64,000 bases of DNA, taken from the NCBI RefSeq assembly GCF_002018365.1, contig NZ_MVKX01000011.1, positions 62,001-126,000 on the forward strand, read 5' to 3'. The first letter of the stretch is position 1; each line of letters begins with the position of its first letter. Position numbers and translations under genes: made by a program. Source of the DNA: Acinetobacter amyesii. Its GTDB lineage: Bacteria > Pseudomonadota > Gammaproteobacteria > Pseudomonadales > Moraxellaceae. Positions 47,895-57,818 of the stretch are shown here, in pieces. The notes under the pieces are model-generated. The model searched no databases. It saw only the letters and a program-made list of their open reading frames with translations, and had not been told where the DNA came from.

Positions 47895-49499
47895 ATGAGC
47901 AATAAAGCAAATTACACAACGGAAGTTGCCATTCTGGGCGCAGGTCCTGTCGGCTTAACCATTGCAAACTACTTAAGTAAGCAAGGTGTCAAAGTCACTG
48001 TGATTGAACAACTGGACAGCCTGATTGACTACCCACGTGCGATTGGTATTGATGATGAATCATTACGTACCATCCAATCATTAGGTTTAGTGGACCAAGT
48101 GTTACCGCATACAACACCGAACCACGCGATGCGTTTCTTAACCCCTAAAGGTCGTTGTTTCGCAGACATTCAACCGCTCACTCGTGAATTTGGTTTCTCA
48201 CGTCGTAATGCCTTTATTCAACCGCAAGTCGATAATGTACTGCTACAAGGTTTAAAACAGTACGAAACCACAAATGTTTTATTCTCTCGTCAATTGTCTG
48301 ATTTTAGCCAAGATGCCAATGGTGTAACGCTAAATATTCAAAATAAAGACGGTGAAGCTGAAAAAATTCAAGCGCAGTATTTGATTGCTTGTGATGGTGG
48401 TAACTCAGTGGTCCGTCGTACCCTCAACATCGGCTTCGATGGTAAAACTGCACCGAACCAATGGATCGTGATCGACATCAATAATGACCCACTTGCAACG
48501 CCACACATTTACCTATGCTGTGACCCTGTGCGTCCTTATGTATCTGCTGCTCTTCCACACGGTATTCGTCGTTTCGAATTTATGGTGATGCCTGGTGAAA
48601 CTCAAGAAGAATTAAGCAAACCTGAAAACATTGCCAAACTATTGTCGAAAGTACTTCCAACGACCGATGGTATTGAAGTGATTCGTCAGCGCGTTTATAC
48701 CCACAATGCCCGTATTGCAGATAAATTCCGTGTAGACCGTATTTTACTTGCAGGTGATGCTGCGCACATCATGCCAGTATGGCAAGGTCAAGGCTATAAC
48801 AGTGGTATGCGTGATGCGTTCAACCTTGCGTGGAAAGTTGCAATGGTTGTACAAGGCAAAGCTGGCCCAGCGCTTTTAGATACATACCAAGTTGAACGTA
48901 AAGATCATGCCAAAGCGATGATTGATCTTTCTGTAATGGCGGGTCATGTCCTTGCGCCACCAAAAAAATGGCAAGGTTTTGTGCGTGATGGTATTGCCTA
49001 TGCGCTCAATTACATCAAACCGATCAAGCAATATCTATTGGAAATGCGCTTCAAGCCAATGCCGAAGTACAACGACGGTGCGTTGATCAATAACGGTGTT
49101 AAAGACTCACCTGTGGGTAAAATGTTCATTCAACCACATGTTCAACTTGAATCTGGTGAGAAAGTCCTACTTGATGAAGTCATCGGTAACGACTTTGCAA
49201 TCATTGCTTGGGGCGTCGATCCGAAATGGGGTCTGTCAGATGCAACCATGAAGAAATGGCAAAAATTGGGCGTTAAATTTATCCAAGTATTGCCTGCTGT
49301 TCAGCTTAGCAATGAAAATCGCACTAAGTACGACAATGTGATCACGATTGGTGATATTGGTACCGATATTCGTGGTTGGTTTGGTAAAACCACTGAATCT
49401 GTTACGATTCTTCGCCCAGACCGTTTTGTTGCAGCGATTGCAATTCCACAAACTTTAGACAGCGTGAGCCAACAATTGTTTGCAAAATTGCATGCTTAA
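47895..49499 (+). CDS. MhpA-like FAD-dependent aromatic hydroxylase
   Basis: 534 residues, class A flavoprotein monooxygenase resembling MhpA (3-(3-hydroxyphenyl)propionate hydroxylase). Motifs: dinucleotide-binding [20 protein letters not shown], the DG motif [12 protein letters not shown] and the GD motif [20 protein letters not shown]. The C-terminal thioredoxin-like domain is present by length. No other mhp genes are adjacent, so the true aromatic substrate is open. The start is ATG 47895 ([10 protein letters not shown]); an upstream in-frame start adds six codons. Confidence 0.85.
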   Translation: MSNKANYTTEVAILGAGPVGLTIANYLSKQGVKVTVIEQLDSLIDYPRAIGIDDESLRTIQSLGLVDQVLPHTTPNHAMRFLTPKGRCFADIQPLTREFGFSRRNAFIQPQVDNVLLQGLKQYETTNVLFSRQLSDFSQDANGVTLNIQNKDGEAEKIQAQYLIACDGGNSVVRRTLNIGFDGKTAPNQWIVIDINNDPLATPHIYLCCDPVRPYVSAALPHGIRRFEFMVMPGETQEELSKPENIAKLLSKVLPTTDGIEVIRQRVYTHNARIADKFRVDRILLAGDAAHIMPVWQGQGYNSGMRDAFNLAWKVAMVVQGKAGPALLDTYQVERKDHAKAMIDLSVMAGHVLAPPKKWQGFVRDGIAYALNYIKPIKQYLLEMRFKPMPKYNDGALINNGVKDSPVGKMFIQPHVQLESGEKVLLDEVIGNDFAIIAWGVDPKWGLSDATMKKWQKLGVKFIQVLPAVQLSNENRTKYDNVITIGDIGTDIRGWFGKTTESVTILRPDRFVAAIAIPQTLDSVSQQLFAKLHA

Positions 49500-49525
49500 T
49501 AATCTAAATAGATCTGCAAGAATTA

Positions 49526-49559
49526 AAAATCACCATGCATAAAGCATGGTGATTTTTTT
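49526..49559 (+). terminator. terminator after the hydroxylase gene
   Basis: ATCACCATGC, loop ataaa, GCATGGTGAT followed by TTTTTT, just past the stop. Confidence 0.85.
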
Positions 49560-49621
49560 CTATAATCACTATAAACATCGCATGCTATAATCGTTCAATA
49601 CATAATTATAAGCTTCGCAAA

Positions 49622-50302
49622 ATGCAAAAAAGATTTCAGAAATTATTCATTTATAGTTTGTTGGGCTTTATTTTTATCTGTTCACTCATTTTCGTAGAGA
49701 TACATCATTTTCATGCCAATAGTTGGTTAGCTATTTTCGTTTTTTGCCTCTGTTTTCTTATTTCTTTGAATTGCTATTTATTAGGCTTAGAAAAAGATGT
49801 GAACAAAAACGAAGAATCTAATTTTTTGTCCTTCCATTTATACATTTCATTTTTTTATGCAGTCATTGCCAGCTTTTTTCTCACCACAGTGATTCTTGCT
49901 TTATTTGCATTACAAACTCAATATTTTGGTCAAGAAAAAAATATCATTCTAAAAGGCCAAGTCTATTCACCCACATTTACACTAGAAAAGAAGCCCTGCC
50001 GAACTCGCCTTAAATTTCCCGAAAGTGGTTGGTCTACATTCGCCTATCTCTGTCTAGATACCAAGAAACACTACTTTTCTGGTTATTACAAACTCCATTT
50101 GAAAACCAGTTTCGCAGGGTCTGCGATTCAGGATTATGATTGGATTGATGATCAATTAACATATCAGCAGCATCGTGCCTTAGATATGGATCCACATCAA
50201 AAAAGACTGCTTGAAATATATGCCAAACTTGAAAGAGATTTAGGCCCACCTCTATCTGATGATGAAGCCCATGATTTTTTAAATAGAACCAACAATGATT
50301 GA
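49622..50302 (+). CDS. hypothetical membrane protein
   Basis: 226 residues. Three membrane segments (about 10-27, 34-55, 76-98), then a C-terminal soluble domain of about 125 residues with a beta-like pattern and a charged helical tail (LLEIYAKLERDLGPPLSDDE). Two cysteines in the soluble part (about 122 and 143). I do not recognise the family. It is flanked by terminator-like hairpins on both sides and stands alone. Confidence 0.6.
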   Translation: MQKRFQKLFIYSLLGFIFICSLIFVEIHHFHANSWLAIFVFCLCFLISLNCYLLGLEKDVNKNEESNFLSFHLYISFFYAVIASFFLTTVILALFALQTQYFGQEKNIILKGQVYSPTFTLEKKPCRTRLKFPESGWSTFAYLCLDTKKHYFSGYYKLHLKTSFAGSAIQDYDWIDDQLTYQQHRALDMDPHQKRLLEIYAKLERDLGPPLSDDEAHDFLNRTNND

Positions 50303-50387
50303 GTCTATTTAATTTAGCTCAACATTTGCCATACATTATCTAGGCAATAATTAAAATCGCTTTACCATCTTAGTGATTGATATTTAA

Positions 50388-50419
50388 AACTCTTTCTTTG
50401 TAGTTCCAAAGAAAGAGTT
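50388..50419. terminator. perfect 13-bp inverted repeat between convergent genes
   Basis: AACTCTTTCTTTG, loop tagttc, CAAAGAAAGAGTT. It lies between the membrane protein and the convergent glutathione transferase and is probably a shared terminator, though it lacks a downstream T-run. Confidence 0.6.
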
Positions 50420-50476
50420 ACATGATTAGACATATAGCAACACCACGTTCAGCCAACAATCAAATAAGCATCCAAG

Positions 50477-51097
50477 TTAAACCGACTGAAACCAATGCAC
50501 ATTTTTTACCGATTCACGTTGCTGAATCTGCTGAATAAAAGGTTTAAATTCATCTAAATATGGCAATATTTTGAATGAAATGGCATACACCATCCAATAA
50601 GCTAAATACAAATCTGCTGCGCTAATTTTATCCCCCAACAGATATGGCTGAGCCTGTGCAAACCCTGTTTTAATAAAATCTAAAAGTATTTTTTCATTAC
50701 CAAAACTCAAACTGCCACGTTTCTCATCCATCAACTCTGTGCTAATGCCGACATTTTTCATGTCCATGTATTCAGTCAGCGGACCATGACAGAAAAACAT
50801 CCATTTCAAATATTCACCCCGTTTTGGATCATCCAATGCGGGTGCTAAACCTTTGTCACTGAATTTATCGGCTAAATAGCTAAAGATGGCTGCAGTTTCA
50901 CTGATCACGGCAGTACCATCGACTAAGCAGGGAACTTTGCCCATGGGGTTAATCTTGAGATATGCCGCTTGGTGCATCACTTCATATGGCACTTCAATAA
51001 TCTCAACTTCTGACTCGATGTCTAATTCTTTCAATAAAGGCAGAATGGTATTACTGCGTGAGCGTGGATTGCTGTAGAGTTTCATTGTTGGGTTCAT
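50477..51097 (-). CDS. glutathione S-transferase family protein
   Basis: 206 residues. N-terminal thioredoxin-like domain with MKLYSNPRSRSNTILPLLKE and the glutathione-binding MGKVPCLVDGTAVISETAAI (cis-Pro and ES/ET motif); helical C-terminal domain. Likely cytosolic detoxification or dehalogenase-like role; substrate unknown. The start is ATG 51097 (MNPTMKLY), with AAGG 9-10 nt upstream, rather than the earlier in-frame ATG. Confidence 0.88.
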   Translation of the reverse strand: MNPTMKLYSNPRSRSNTILPLLKELDIESEVEIIEVPYEVMHQAAYLKINPMGKVPCLVDGTAVISETAAIFSYLADKFSDKGLAPALDDPKRGEYLKWMFFCHGPLTEYMDMKNVGISTELMDEKRGSLSFGNEKILLDFIKTGFAQAQPYLLGDKISAADLYLAYWMVYAISFKILPYLDEFKPFIQQIQQRESVKNVHWFQSV

Positions 51098-51300
51098 TGT
51101 AGATATCCTTATTTTCATCCTTATTGTTCTATCTATTACTATACGCGGCTTTATGTAGATTTATGTTGCGTTCATCCCTGCTTTAAACACTTTCCGATAC
51201 AATACGCCCGACTAATAATTACGCTAAATTTGAATTTATATTTAAAGCAAAAAGTATTTACTCCGACTTTCTGATAATCAAACAATTGAGCTCTACATCA

Positions 51301-52209
51301 ATGAAAAATAAATATTTAATTGCCATGTTAACGGTGATTTTAATTTCAGGCTGTTCCAAGAAAACCGAAGAAATGGCAAACGAAGCCAGTGCAGAAGCGC
51401 AACCTACTCAAGTCAGTACCCAGCAAGATCAAGCAGCGGAAAGCACATCCAATGAGCCGTCTCCCACGCCTGCAACAACACAGAAACCTGAAACTATTTT
51501 AAATGAGCAGGTCAACCCAGCTGAAGCCTCTCGTAAAATGGTACGAGAAGCCAATGTCAGTTTTGAGTCGAAAGATGTCGTTAAAACGGCCTTAGAAATT
51601 GAAAAACTCACGCTAAGTTTAGGTGGCTTTATTGAACAGAAAAATATCGACTTTATGGTGCAAGAGAGTCAATCCTACCCGATTGCTGACGGCAAAATTA
51701 AAATCTTTGAAAAAGTAAATCCGCAAGCGGAAATGATCATTCGTGTGCCAAGTGAAAAAGCTGCACATTTCGTCAATCAACTGTTGCCGCTTATGCATTT
51801 TTTGAACCGTCAGCAATATTCGGCAAAACGCTATGAGCTAAAACTACTCGAAGAAAAAATGTCACAAACACAGGTCGTGCCCGACCATGTTGCAGCAGCA
51901 CAAATCAATGAAATCTCACGTCTGACCCGCTTAGAAGTTCAAGATCGTGTCCGCTATAGCACGATTGTGATTGGCTTTAGCCAACCTGCCACTGTCCGTG
52001 AACATATCGATATTAACCTTGATACTATTGCTCAGTTAAATGGCGATAGTGTCTGGCAAAGAGCATGGTACGGTATACAAAAAGGGTGGCAATTTGTGTT
52101 GAGCCTGTTGGTTGTTCTCATTACGATTTGGCCACTCTATCTGATTATACTCATCGGTTTGATTGCATACCGCGTGATGAAACCCTATTTACAAAAATGG
52201 TTTAAATAA
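51301..52209 (+). CDS. DUF4349 lipoprotein with C-terminal membrane span
   Basis: 302 residues. Lipoprotein signal with lipobox (LISGC) near residue 18, then an acidic, Glu/Ala/Pro/Thr-rich linker (about 20-85). The DUF4349 domain follows (about 88-245), opening RKMVREANVSFESKDVVKTA and containing VPSEKAAHFVNQLLPL, with a coiled coil; a membrane span closes the protein (about 262-292). Function unknown, envelope-located. The start is ATG 51301; the frame begins five codons earlier at a TTG. Confidence 0.83.
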   Translation: MKNKYLIAMLTVILISGCSKKTEEMANEASAEAQPTQVSTQQDQAAESTSNEPSPTPATTQKPETILNEQVNPAEASRKMVREANVSFESKDVVKTALEIEKLTLSLGGFIEQKNIDFMVQESQSYPIADGKIKIFEKVNPQAEMIIRVPSEKAAHFVNQLLPLMHFLNRQQYSAKRYELKLLEEKMSQTQVVPDHVAAAQINEISRLTRLEVQDRVRYSTIVIGFSQPATVREHIDINLDTIAQLNGDSVWQRAWYGIQKGWQFVLSLLVVLITIWPLYLIILIGLIAYRVMKPYLQKWFK

Positions 52210-52266
52210 ATCAGAGTGACAAAGGCTATGTATCATTGAGTCTTTGATTAAAAATACGATAAATAA

Positions 52267-52297
52267 AAAATCCCGAAGCGCTTAATTCGGGATTTTT
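52267..52297. terminator. bidirectional terminator
   Basis: AAATCCCGAA and TTCGGGATTT around a short loop, with A- and T-runs, between the DUF4349 gene and the convergent lysR gene. Confidence 0.88.
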
Positions 52298-52327
52298 TGT
52301 TTAAATTTTAGGGCAATATTTAAAGGC

Positions 52328-53221
52328 TTAGAAAAAGCCCATATAGAACTGCTCTTTTAAGACTTTTAAAATCAATTCGATTGCATCATTTTTACGATCT
52401 TTTCGATAGCTCGCATACAAACCAATGGTCGGTAACGGTTCAACCGTACTTTTAACCAATATTTTATCACCGAGCAATGGAATGACATAAGACGGCACCA
52501 AACTCCAACCGACACCCATTCCCACCAAATTGACATTTAACAAAATATTGGTCGAATGCTGTACCAAGTTCACATTCAGTTTATTTTGCTTAAAGAAATC
52601 TTGAATAATTCGGTATAGCTCAGGTGATGAGTGTTCATCACTAATAATAAAATCCTGATTATTCATGTTTTTAATGCTAATGTGCCGCTGTTCTGCCACA
52701 GGCGAATTTTTCGGTACAATCAGCGCCAAAGGCTCAGTAAAAATCTGAACAGATTCTATATCAGGGCTTTCTTCGACATAACGGGTAAAGGCAATATCAA
52801 TCTCCCCTTTACGCACTGCACTGATCTGATCGACATCCATTAAGCTATGAAAATGGATTTTTAACTCAGGAAACTGAGCACGGATATTCGGCATGATATA
52901 AGGAAAGACCTTCATTTCAGCCACAGGAACAAAGCCGATATTCAGTTGCTCTTTACTGAGCTGCGCAATTTGACGCGCATCTATCATGGCTTTTTCAGCA
53001 TGTTCTAAACTCAAACGCGCTTCTTTTAAAAAGGCCTGACCTTCTGCAGTCAGCTCAACTTTTCGGTTGGTTCGCATCAATAATTGCACCCCAACTTCCT
53101 GTTCTAAGTCTTTAATTTGCTGACTTAAAGAAGGTTGCACAGTACACATTCGCTGCGCAGCCTTGGTAAAATTTAGCTCTTCGGCAACCGCAACAAAATA
53201 TCGTAGATGTCGTAATTCCAT
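52328..53221 (-). CDS. LysR-family transcriptional regulator
   Basis: 297 residues. N-terminal winged helix MELRHLRYFVAVAEELNFTK and the CTVQPSLSQQIKDLEQEVGV recognition region, then a substrate-binding domain with IGFVPVAEMKVFPYIMP, resembling the BenM/CatM/HcaR branch. Its start codon overlaps the stop of the MFS gene by one base (TAATG on the minus strand), so translation is coupled and it is the last gene of a TetR-MFS-LysR operon. The regulated compound is unknown. Confidence 0.9.
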   Translation of the reverse strand: MELRHLRYFVAVAEELNFTKAAQRMCTVQPSLSQQIKDLEQEVGVQLLMRTNRKVELTAEGQAFLKEARLSLEHAEKAMIDARQIAQLSKEQLNIGFVPVAEMKVFPYIMPNIRAQFPELKIHFHSLMDVDQISAVRKGEIDIAFTRYVEESPDIESVQIFTEPLALIVPKNSPVAEQRHISIKNMNNQDFIISDEHSSPELYRIIQDFFKQNKLNVNLVQHSTNILLNVNLVGMGVGWSLVPSYVIPLLGDKILVKSTVEPLPTIGLYASYRKDRKNDAIELILKVLKEQFYMGFF

Positions 53222-54426
53222 TATTCAGCTCCTAAAGCACTGCGTTTAAATTGGTTTGCCACGAATAGACGATACATCCACAAAGTGAACAGCACCATCA
53301 CCGCACAAAATAAATAGGTTGCCTGAAATCCAAAGTATGCAATCAGCACACCCATAATGACCGAACCGACAGCAAGGCCAATATCAAACAAGGCAAAAAA
53401 GGTGGATATTGCATGCCCCATTCGGGCTTTTTCTACCGTTTGAATCGCGACCGTTTGCAGGCATGGGAACACTGAACCGTAGCCGATGCCCATAAAAACT
53501 GCCGATATCCAAAGCACCCATTGATTCGTGAGAAAACTCACAACCACCAAACCAATGGCAAAGCAAATAAAGGATGGATAGATGACTGCACTCGGGCCTT
53601 TACGATCATAGACTTTGCCAACCCAAGGACGGACGATCAACATCGATACGGCAAAGACAATAAAAAAGATACTGGTATAAGCAAGTAAATGCTTCAGTTC
53701 AGCATAAGCAGTGATAAAACTCATCACACTCGAATATGCAAATGCGGTCAGCAATGCCACAAAACTGATGGCAAGTACCCGTGTTTCAATCACATCACGC
53801 CATTGGATGGCTGCGGAATGGCTCGCTTGATCACTTGATTTAAGCTGTACGTGTTCTTGTATTTGAACTAACCACGTAAAAATATAGCCCACTGCAACCA
53901 AGAAGGCTAATACTGCAAATAAGGTACTAAAACTGCTGAATTGAATCATGCTCAGCGCTAAAAATGGCCCGATCACCACGCCTAAGTTGGTCGACATGAC
54001 AAAGTAACCCATGCCTTCGCCTTTTCGATGTTCTGGGATGTAATCATTTACGATGGGAACATTGACCGTGGTTAATATACTGAACCAAAAACCATGTAAA
54101 AAACGAATGACCAACAACGTCCACATGCTGTCAATCCACAAATAACTCAGCGAAAAAACAACAAAAATAAAGCCTGAAATACGCACAGAATTGGCTTTAC
54201 CAAAACGCTCAATGATCATGCCGGAAAAAGGACGAATCGCAATGGATGACACCAAAAATAGCGTCAAAGCCATACCCGCTTGCTGAATCGAACCACCCAA
54301 TTCTTTCATAATATAAATGGGTAATATGGTCAGCAGCGCAAAGTAATAGCTAAATAAAAACAAGTTATTACACAGACAAAAAACAAAAGACTTGTTCCAT
54401 AGCGATGCCTGATGTTGAGTAGTCAT
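53221..54426 (-). CDS. MFS transporter (drug/arabinose-efflux type)
   Basis: 401 residues, twelve membrane spans. MFS motif after TM2 is RPFSGMIIERFGKANSVRI and the second is RPWVGKVYDRKGPSAVIYP. GPFLALSMIQFSSFSTL lies near the antiporter-type TM5 region. The gene starts inside the end of the upstream tetR (ATGA overlap) and ends on the lysR start. The arrangement suggests an efflux pump under local regulation. Confidence 0.88.
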   Translation of the reverse strand: MTTQHQASLWNKSFVFCLCNNLFLFSYYFALLTILPIYIMKELGGSIQQAGMALTLFLVSSIAIRPFSGMIIERFGKANSVRISGFIFVVFSLSYLWIDSMWTLLVIRFLHGFWFSILTTVNVPIVNDYIPEHRKGEGMGYFVMSTNLGVVIGPFLALSMIQFSSFSTLFAVLAFLVAVGYIFTWLVQIQEHVQLKSSDQASHSAAIQWRDVIETRVLAISFVALLTAFAYSSVMSFITAYAELKHLLAYTSIFFIVFAVSMLIVRPWVGKVYDRKGPSAVIYPSFICFAIGLVVVSFLTNQWVLWISAVFMGIGYGSVFPCLQTVAIQTVEKARMGHAISTFFALFDIGLAVGSVIMGVLIAYFGFQATYLFCAVMVLFTLWMYRLFVANQFKRSALGAE

Positions 54427-55019
54427 GAGGTCATTGCCTCGCTGCTACGCGTGGCTTGGGACTGCATAAAAATCGGGTTTAGCGCCAACTGCACGAGTCG
54501 CTTGATATAGTCTTCATCTGGCTGGGTATTAAAGAAAATGATCTGATAATGAATTGGGCCGTACAACATGTCCAACATAAGTTCGAAAGGATAATCCGCG
54601 CGAATTTCGCCTCGTTGAATGGCCAATTGGATCAGTTCACGTGTGGCTTCTCGTCGAGGTAATAAATACTGTTTAAAAAACTCACCCGCCGCTTCACGAT
54701 GCTCCGCCAAAACCACGAGCAATGCTCGACCCACGTGCTGATTTAAAGCCCGTGATAGTTTGAGCAATTGTTGATTTAGATTGAACTCTAAACTTTCAGA
54801 TAAATTGAGTTCAAATACCGACGCAGTGTGCGCTTTAAAAGCATCGAAAACCAGATCGGACTTATGCTTCCACCAACGGTAAATTGTCGATTTTCCCACG
54901 CCTGCGCGAGCCGCAATATCTTCAATGGTCATGCTTCGATAATCACTTTCCGCCAAAGCATCTGTGACCGCTTGTAAGATACATTGCTTACGCCGAGAAG
55001 TTTTTTCAGTTTCACTCAT
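54423..55019 (-). CDS. TetR/AcrR-family regulator
   Basis: 198 residues. DNA-binding helix-turn-helix MTIEDIAARAGVGKSTIYRW WKHK region (about 28-48) and a C-terminal ligand domain with HFxxQ-type helices (TREAT-like LIQLAIQRGEIRADYPFELM). First gene of the TetR-MFS-LysR operon, likely autorepressing it; an operator is not evident by eye, though an AAACGATACG-type half-palindrome precedes the start (about 55029-55052). Confidence 0.9.
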   Translation of the reverse strand: MSETEKTSRRKQCILQAVTDALAESDYRSMTIEDIAARAGVGKSTIYRWWKHKSDLVFDAFKAHTASVFELNLSESLEFNLNQQLLKLSRALNQHVGRALLVVLAEHREAAGEFFKQYLLPRREATRELIQLAIQRGEIRADYPFELMLDMLYGPIHYQIIFFNTQPDEDYIKRLVQLALNPIFMQSQATRSSEAMTS

Positions 55020-55166
55020 AATTTATAAAAACGAAACGCTACGTATCGTTTTATATTAAACAGTATTGGACTGAATGACCATCTTTAACTGAGCTTCGAA
55101 GAATAAACTTTAGTCGCACACTCGGAATTCAAATCCCAACTGCACTAACCAAACAAATTTCAGAAT

Positions 55167-55193
55167 AAAAAAAGATCGCCTAAGCGATCTTTT
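55167..55193. terminator. terminator downstream of the thioesterase gene
   Basis: A-run, AAGATCGC, loop ctaa, GCGATCTT, then TTC. Read leftwards it follows the thioesterase stop. Confidence 0.85.
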
Positions 55194-55216
55194 CAAATAT
55201 TTAGCCAGCAAAGTGA

Positions 55217-55738
55217 TTAGCTTTGAGTCGACTTTTTATAAATACTGCAAGAAGGATGATGATTTTCCTGTAAACGTGCCACTTTACGATGTTCCGCAGC
55301 TTCGAAACGACAACGTTTCCAGTCATTATCTAGATTCAATGCCGGAATTTGTTTCGGCTTACCTTGATCGTCAACAGCAACCATTGTGAAATAGCAACTA
55401 TTGGTATGACGCACTGTACGTTTTTGAATGTTCTGCGCTTCAACACGAATACCGATTTCCATAGAAGTACGACCTACATGGTTCACACTTGCAAGGAAAG
55501 TCACTAATTCACCCACGTGAATTGGTTCTTTAAAATTCACTTTATCGACTGATAGTGTCACCACGTAGCTACCAGAATAGCGACTTGCACAAGCATACGC
55601 GACTTGGTCTAACAATTTTAGAATCGTTCCACCATGCACATTACCCGAAAAATTCGCCATGTCAGGAGTCATTAAAACTGACATCGATAATTCTGACTGG
55701 TCGTCTAGTGCATTCGCAATTTGATCTAATGGGGACAT
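55217..55738 (-). CDS. acyl-CoA thioesterase (hotdog fold)
   Basis: 173 residues, cytosolic hotdog-fold thioesterase of the YciA/BACH-like type. The signature is NFSGNVHGGTILKLLDQVAY, then VVTLSVDKVNFKEPIHVGEL and GRTSMEIGIRVEAQN. It hydrolyses acyl-CoA to fatty acid and CoA. It has its own terminator and AT-rich upstream sequence, so it is probably monocistronic. Confidence 0.9.
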   Translation of the reverse strand: MSPLDQIANALDDQSELSMSVLMTPDMANFSGNVHGGTILKLLDQVAYACASRYSGSYVVTLSVDKVNFKEPIHVGELVTFLASVNHVGRTSMEIGIRVEAQNIQKRTVRHTNSCYFTMVAVDDQGKPKQIPALNLDNDWKRCRFEAAEHRKVARLQENHHPSCSIYKKSTQS

Positions 55739-56018
55739 CTTGTTTCTCTAGACTCGTGATATAACAATGATTAATGTGATTATTATATAGATTTTAATCA
55801 AGATTAAATGTTCAAATCGGCAAAAAAACCATCATTATTATTTATAGTGATCATACCATCATTCAGTAAAATATATATCGATAACGATATACACCCGATA
55901 AACAAGTATTTATCGCGCTATCTATCAGTTTTTTAATCCAAGCTATGCTGTGTTTTATATTTAAAACATATTCATTAAAACGCGTAGTTCATCGATTCAA
56001 CATAGCACGGCATTAAAC
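55739..56018. other. AT-rich intergenic region
   Basis: Contains a 7-bp inverted repeat TATATCG-ataa-CGATATA (55874-55891) and little else. No convincing gene. Confidence 0.4.
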
Positions 56019-56195
56019 TTAATCTTCTAAGACTTTTAACATCTCGAAAGATACGTTGTCATAGCTGGTTTTTTGTCCACCATCATTGGTACTTTCTAGC
56101 GTGTAAGAATTATCTACATGTACATGAGTGACAATAAATACGCTCTCTTCCATCATCGCAAGCTTTACTTTTTGTCCTACATCAAGCGTTTTCAT
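56019..56195 (-). CDS. small 58-residue protein of unknown function
   Basis: A short gene with ATG at 56195, an excellent Shine-Dalgarno (AAAGGTGG, 6 nt before) and stop at 56019. The protein opens MKTLDVGQKVKLAMMEESVF and closes with SFEMLKVLED: acidic, soluble, beta-rich, and compatible with an SH3-like barrel. No signal peptide. Family not recognised. The clean ribosome site and regular codon pattern make it a real gene. Confidence 0.7.
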   Translation of the reverse strand: MKTLDVGQKVKLAMMEESVFIVTHVHVDNSYTLESTNDGGQKTSYDNVSFEMLKVLED

Positions 56196-56529
56196 CTACA
56201 GCCACCTTTAAAATATTTATTGGTTTTAAGTATTAATAACCTGATGATATTCTAAACACTTCAACAGTATTGGTAAACGTAAGCACATGAATAAAAACGC
56301 TAATATAGGTATATACTCTTAAAATCTACGTAAAACCAATTAATATGATTTTCTTAATTAATTTCAAATAATTAACTGTATATTTTCTTATTATTACGAT
56401 TTTTATATTTGGCAAATCTTTTGATTAAGACCTAAAACCAATCAACATCCAATATATTAATGATTACTAGATACTATTGAGCATGGGAAAAGCTGAGAGC
56501 AAAAATTAAAATACTTTACCGAAATAAAA
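56196..56529. other. intergenic region, nothing recognised
   Basis: About 330 bp of AT-rich sequence upstream of the 58-residue gene. It should hold that gene's promoter; no clear repeat or ORF is visible. Confidence 0.5.
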
Positions 56530-56558
56530 ATGCACCCTGCTAGGTGAACAGGATGCAT
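56530..56558 (-). terminator. terminator of the patatin-like gene
   Basis: ATGCAcCCTG and CAGGaTGCAT arms with one mismatch and a 9-nt loop; leftwards it is followed by TTTTTATTTC. It lies 25 bp past the patatin-gene stop. Confidence 0.75.
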
Positions 56559-56582
56559 GTCAATTTACGGGATCGTACCAGC

Positions 56583-57575
56583 CTAGTCTTTGGCCGCTAA
56601 ATAAGGAATATGATGTCCCTTGCTGTATTGATGTTCAGCATAGACCCGAGAAATCTCTCCAAGTTTTTCTAAGGTTGCCTCTTCACCTGCAAGCATCGTC
56701 GCTTCACGCCCTTTCACATCAAATATATGTGCTTTTTCACGTAAATCAGGTTGAATCACAATGTCTGCTCGCTTGAGTTCTTCTTGAGCTAAACGATTTT
56801 GCATAATATTGATATTTTGATTAAACAAACCCCAAACATTTGACGTTTCGGTATGAATCGGTCGCGCCAAAATATCCACTGCAATAATAATATCTGCCCC
56901 TAAATCGCGTGCAACGTCTACAGGAACTGGGCTGACCAAGCCACCATCGACATATTCTGTGTCTTCAATAATCGTTGGAATGAACATACTCGGAATCGAC
57001 ACCGAAGCACGAACAGCCTGTCCCGTATTGCCATAATTGAACACGACTTTTTTGCCATCCTTTAACTCGGTTGCCACCACATACATTGGGGTTTTTAGCA
57101 ACTCTAAAGGCACGTCATCAACCTGCTCATTGATATAATCTTCAACTTTTTTACCATCAAAAAAGCCTTTTTTGTCCAAGCGTATTTCTCGAACATCATT
57201 GGCTTTCATATTTAAAGCGATATCTCTTAACTCATTGGCAGTTTTACCTGATGCATAGATTGAACCTACAATACTACCCGCACTGGTTCCGACAATGAAA
57301 TCTGGGTGTATTCCCTGCTGTTCAAGTATCTGAATGGCGCCAATGTGTGCATAACCACGTGCCCCACCACTCCCTAAAACCAAAGCAACAATCGGACGCT
57401 TTTCCTGCTTTTTCACTTTTTTAAAGTCAATGCGGTTATTCGCCACCTGTGCAGGTGCTGCTGTATAAGTTCGAATTTGTGAGGTTGTTTCAGCGCTGAT
57501 CGTTTTTGAGCCCACACTTTGACAACCCACAAGGCTGATTGCGAATGCAGTCATCAAAACAGTTATGCTTTTCAT
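56583..57575 (-). CDS. patatin-like phospholipase lipoprotein
   Basis: 330 residues. Lipoprotein signal with lipobox (SLVGC) near residue 18. Patatin domain: oxyanion GSGGARGYAHIGAI near 67, nucleophile GTSAGS near 97 and the catalytic Asp in EYVDGGLVSPVPV near 210. It resembles RssA-type enzymes that cleave acyl esters of membrane lipids. The lipid anchor places it at the membrane. The start is ATG 57575 (MKSITVLMTA), which gives a compact signal peptide; an upstream in-frame ATG would add seven residues. Confidence 0.88.
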   Translation of the reverse strand: MKSITVLMTAFAISLVGCQSVGSKTISAETTSQIRTYTAAPAQVANNRIDFKKVKKQEKRPIVALVLGSGGARGYAHIGAIQILEQQGIHPDFIVGTSAGSIVGSIYASGKTANELRDIALNMKANDVREIRLDKKGFFDGKKVEDYINEQVDDVPLELLKTPMYVVATELKDGKKVVFNYGNTGQAVRASVSIPSMFIPTIIEDTEYVDGGLVSPVPVDVARDLGADIIIAVDILARPIHTETSNVWGLFNQNINIMQNRLAQEELKRADIVIQPDLREKAHIFDVKGREATMLAGEEATLEKLGEISRVYAEHQYSKGHHIPYLAAKD

Positions 57576-57772
57576 TGAGAGATATTCCAAATGCAACTCG
57601 AGATTTGAAGAGAAAAAGTAGTCTAATCAGTCCGCATTCACGTCACTGTTATTATTCGTTAATACCGATGATTGATGCACATTATATTGAGATACAACCT
57701 AGAAAGTCATTGGCTGTCAAAGTTTCAATGTCTAGCAGAATTTCCACATCAGGATTCAAGCCCTTGTCTAGC

Positions 57773-57802
57773 AAAAAAAGCCCCGACAACGGAGCTTTTT
57801 TA
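57773..57802. terminator. terminator downstream of the AGCS symporter gene
   Basis: A-run, GCcCCG, loop acaa, CGGaGC, T-run. Read leftwards it follows the symporter stop. Confidence 0.8.
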
Positions 57803-57818
57803 AAGTTAATTTTTGACT

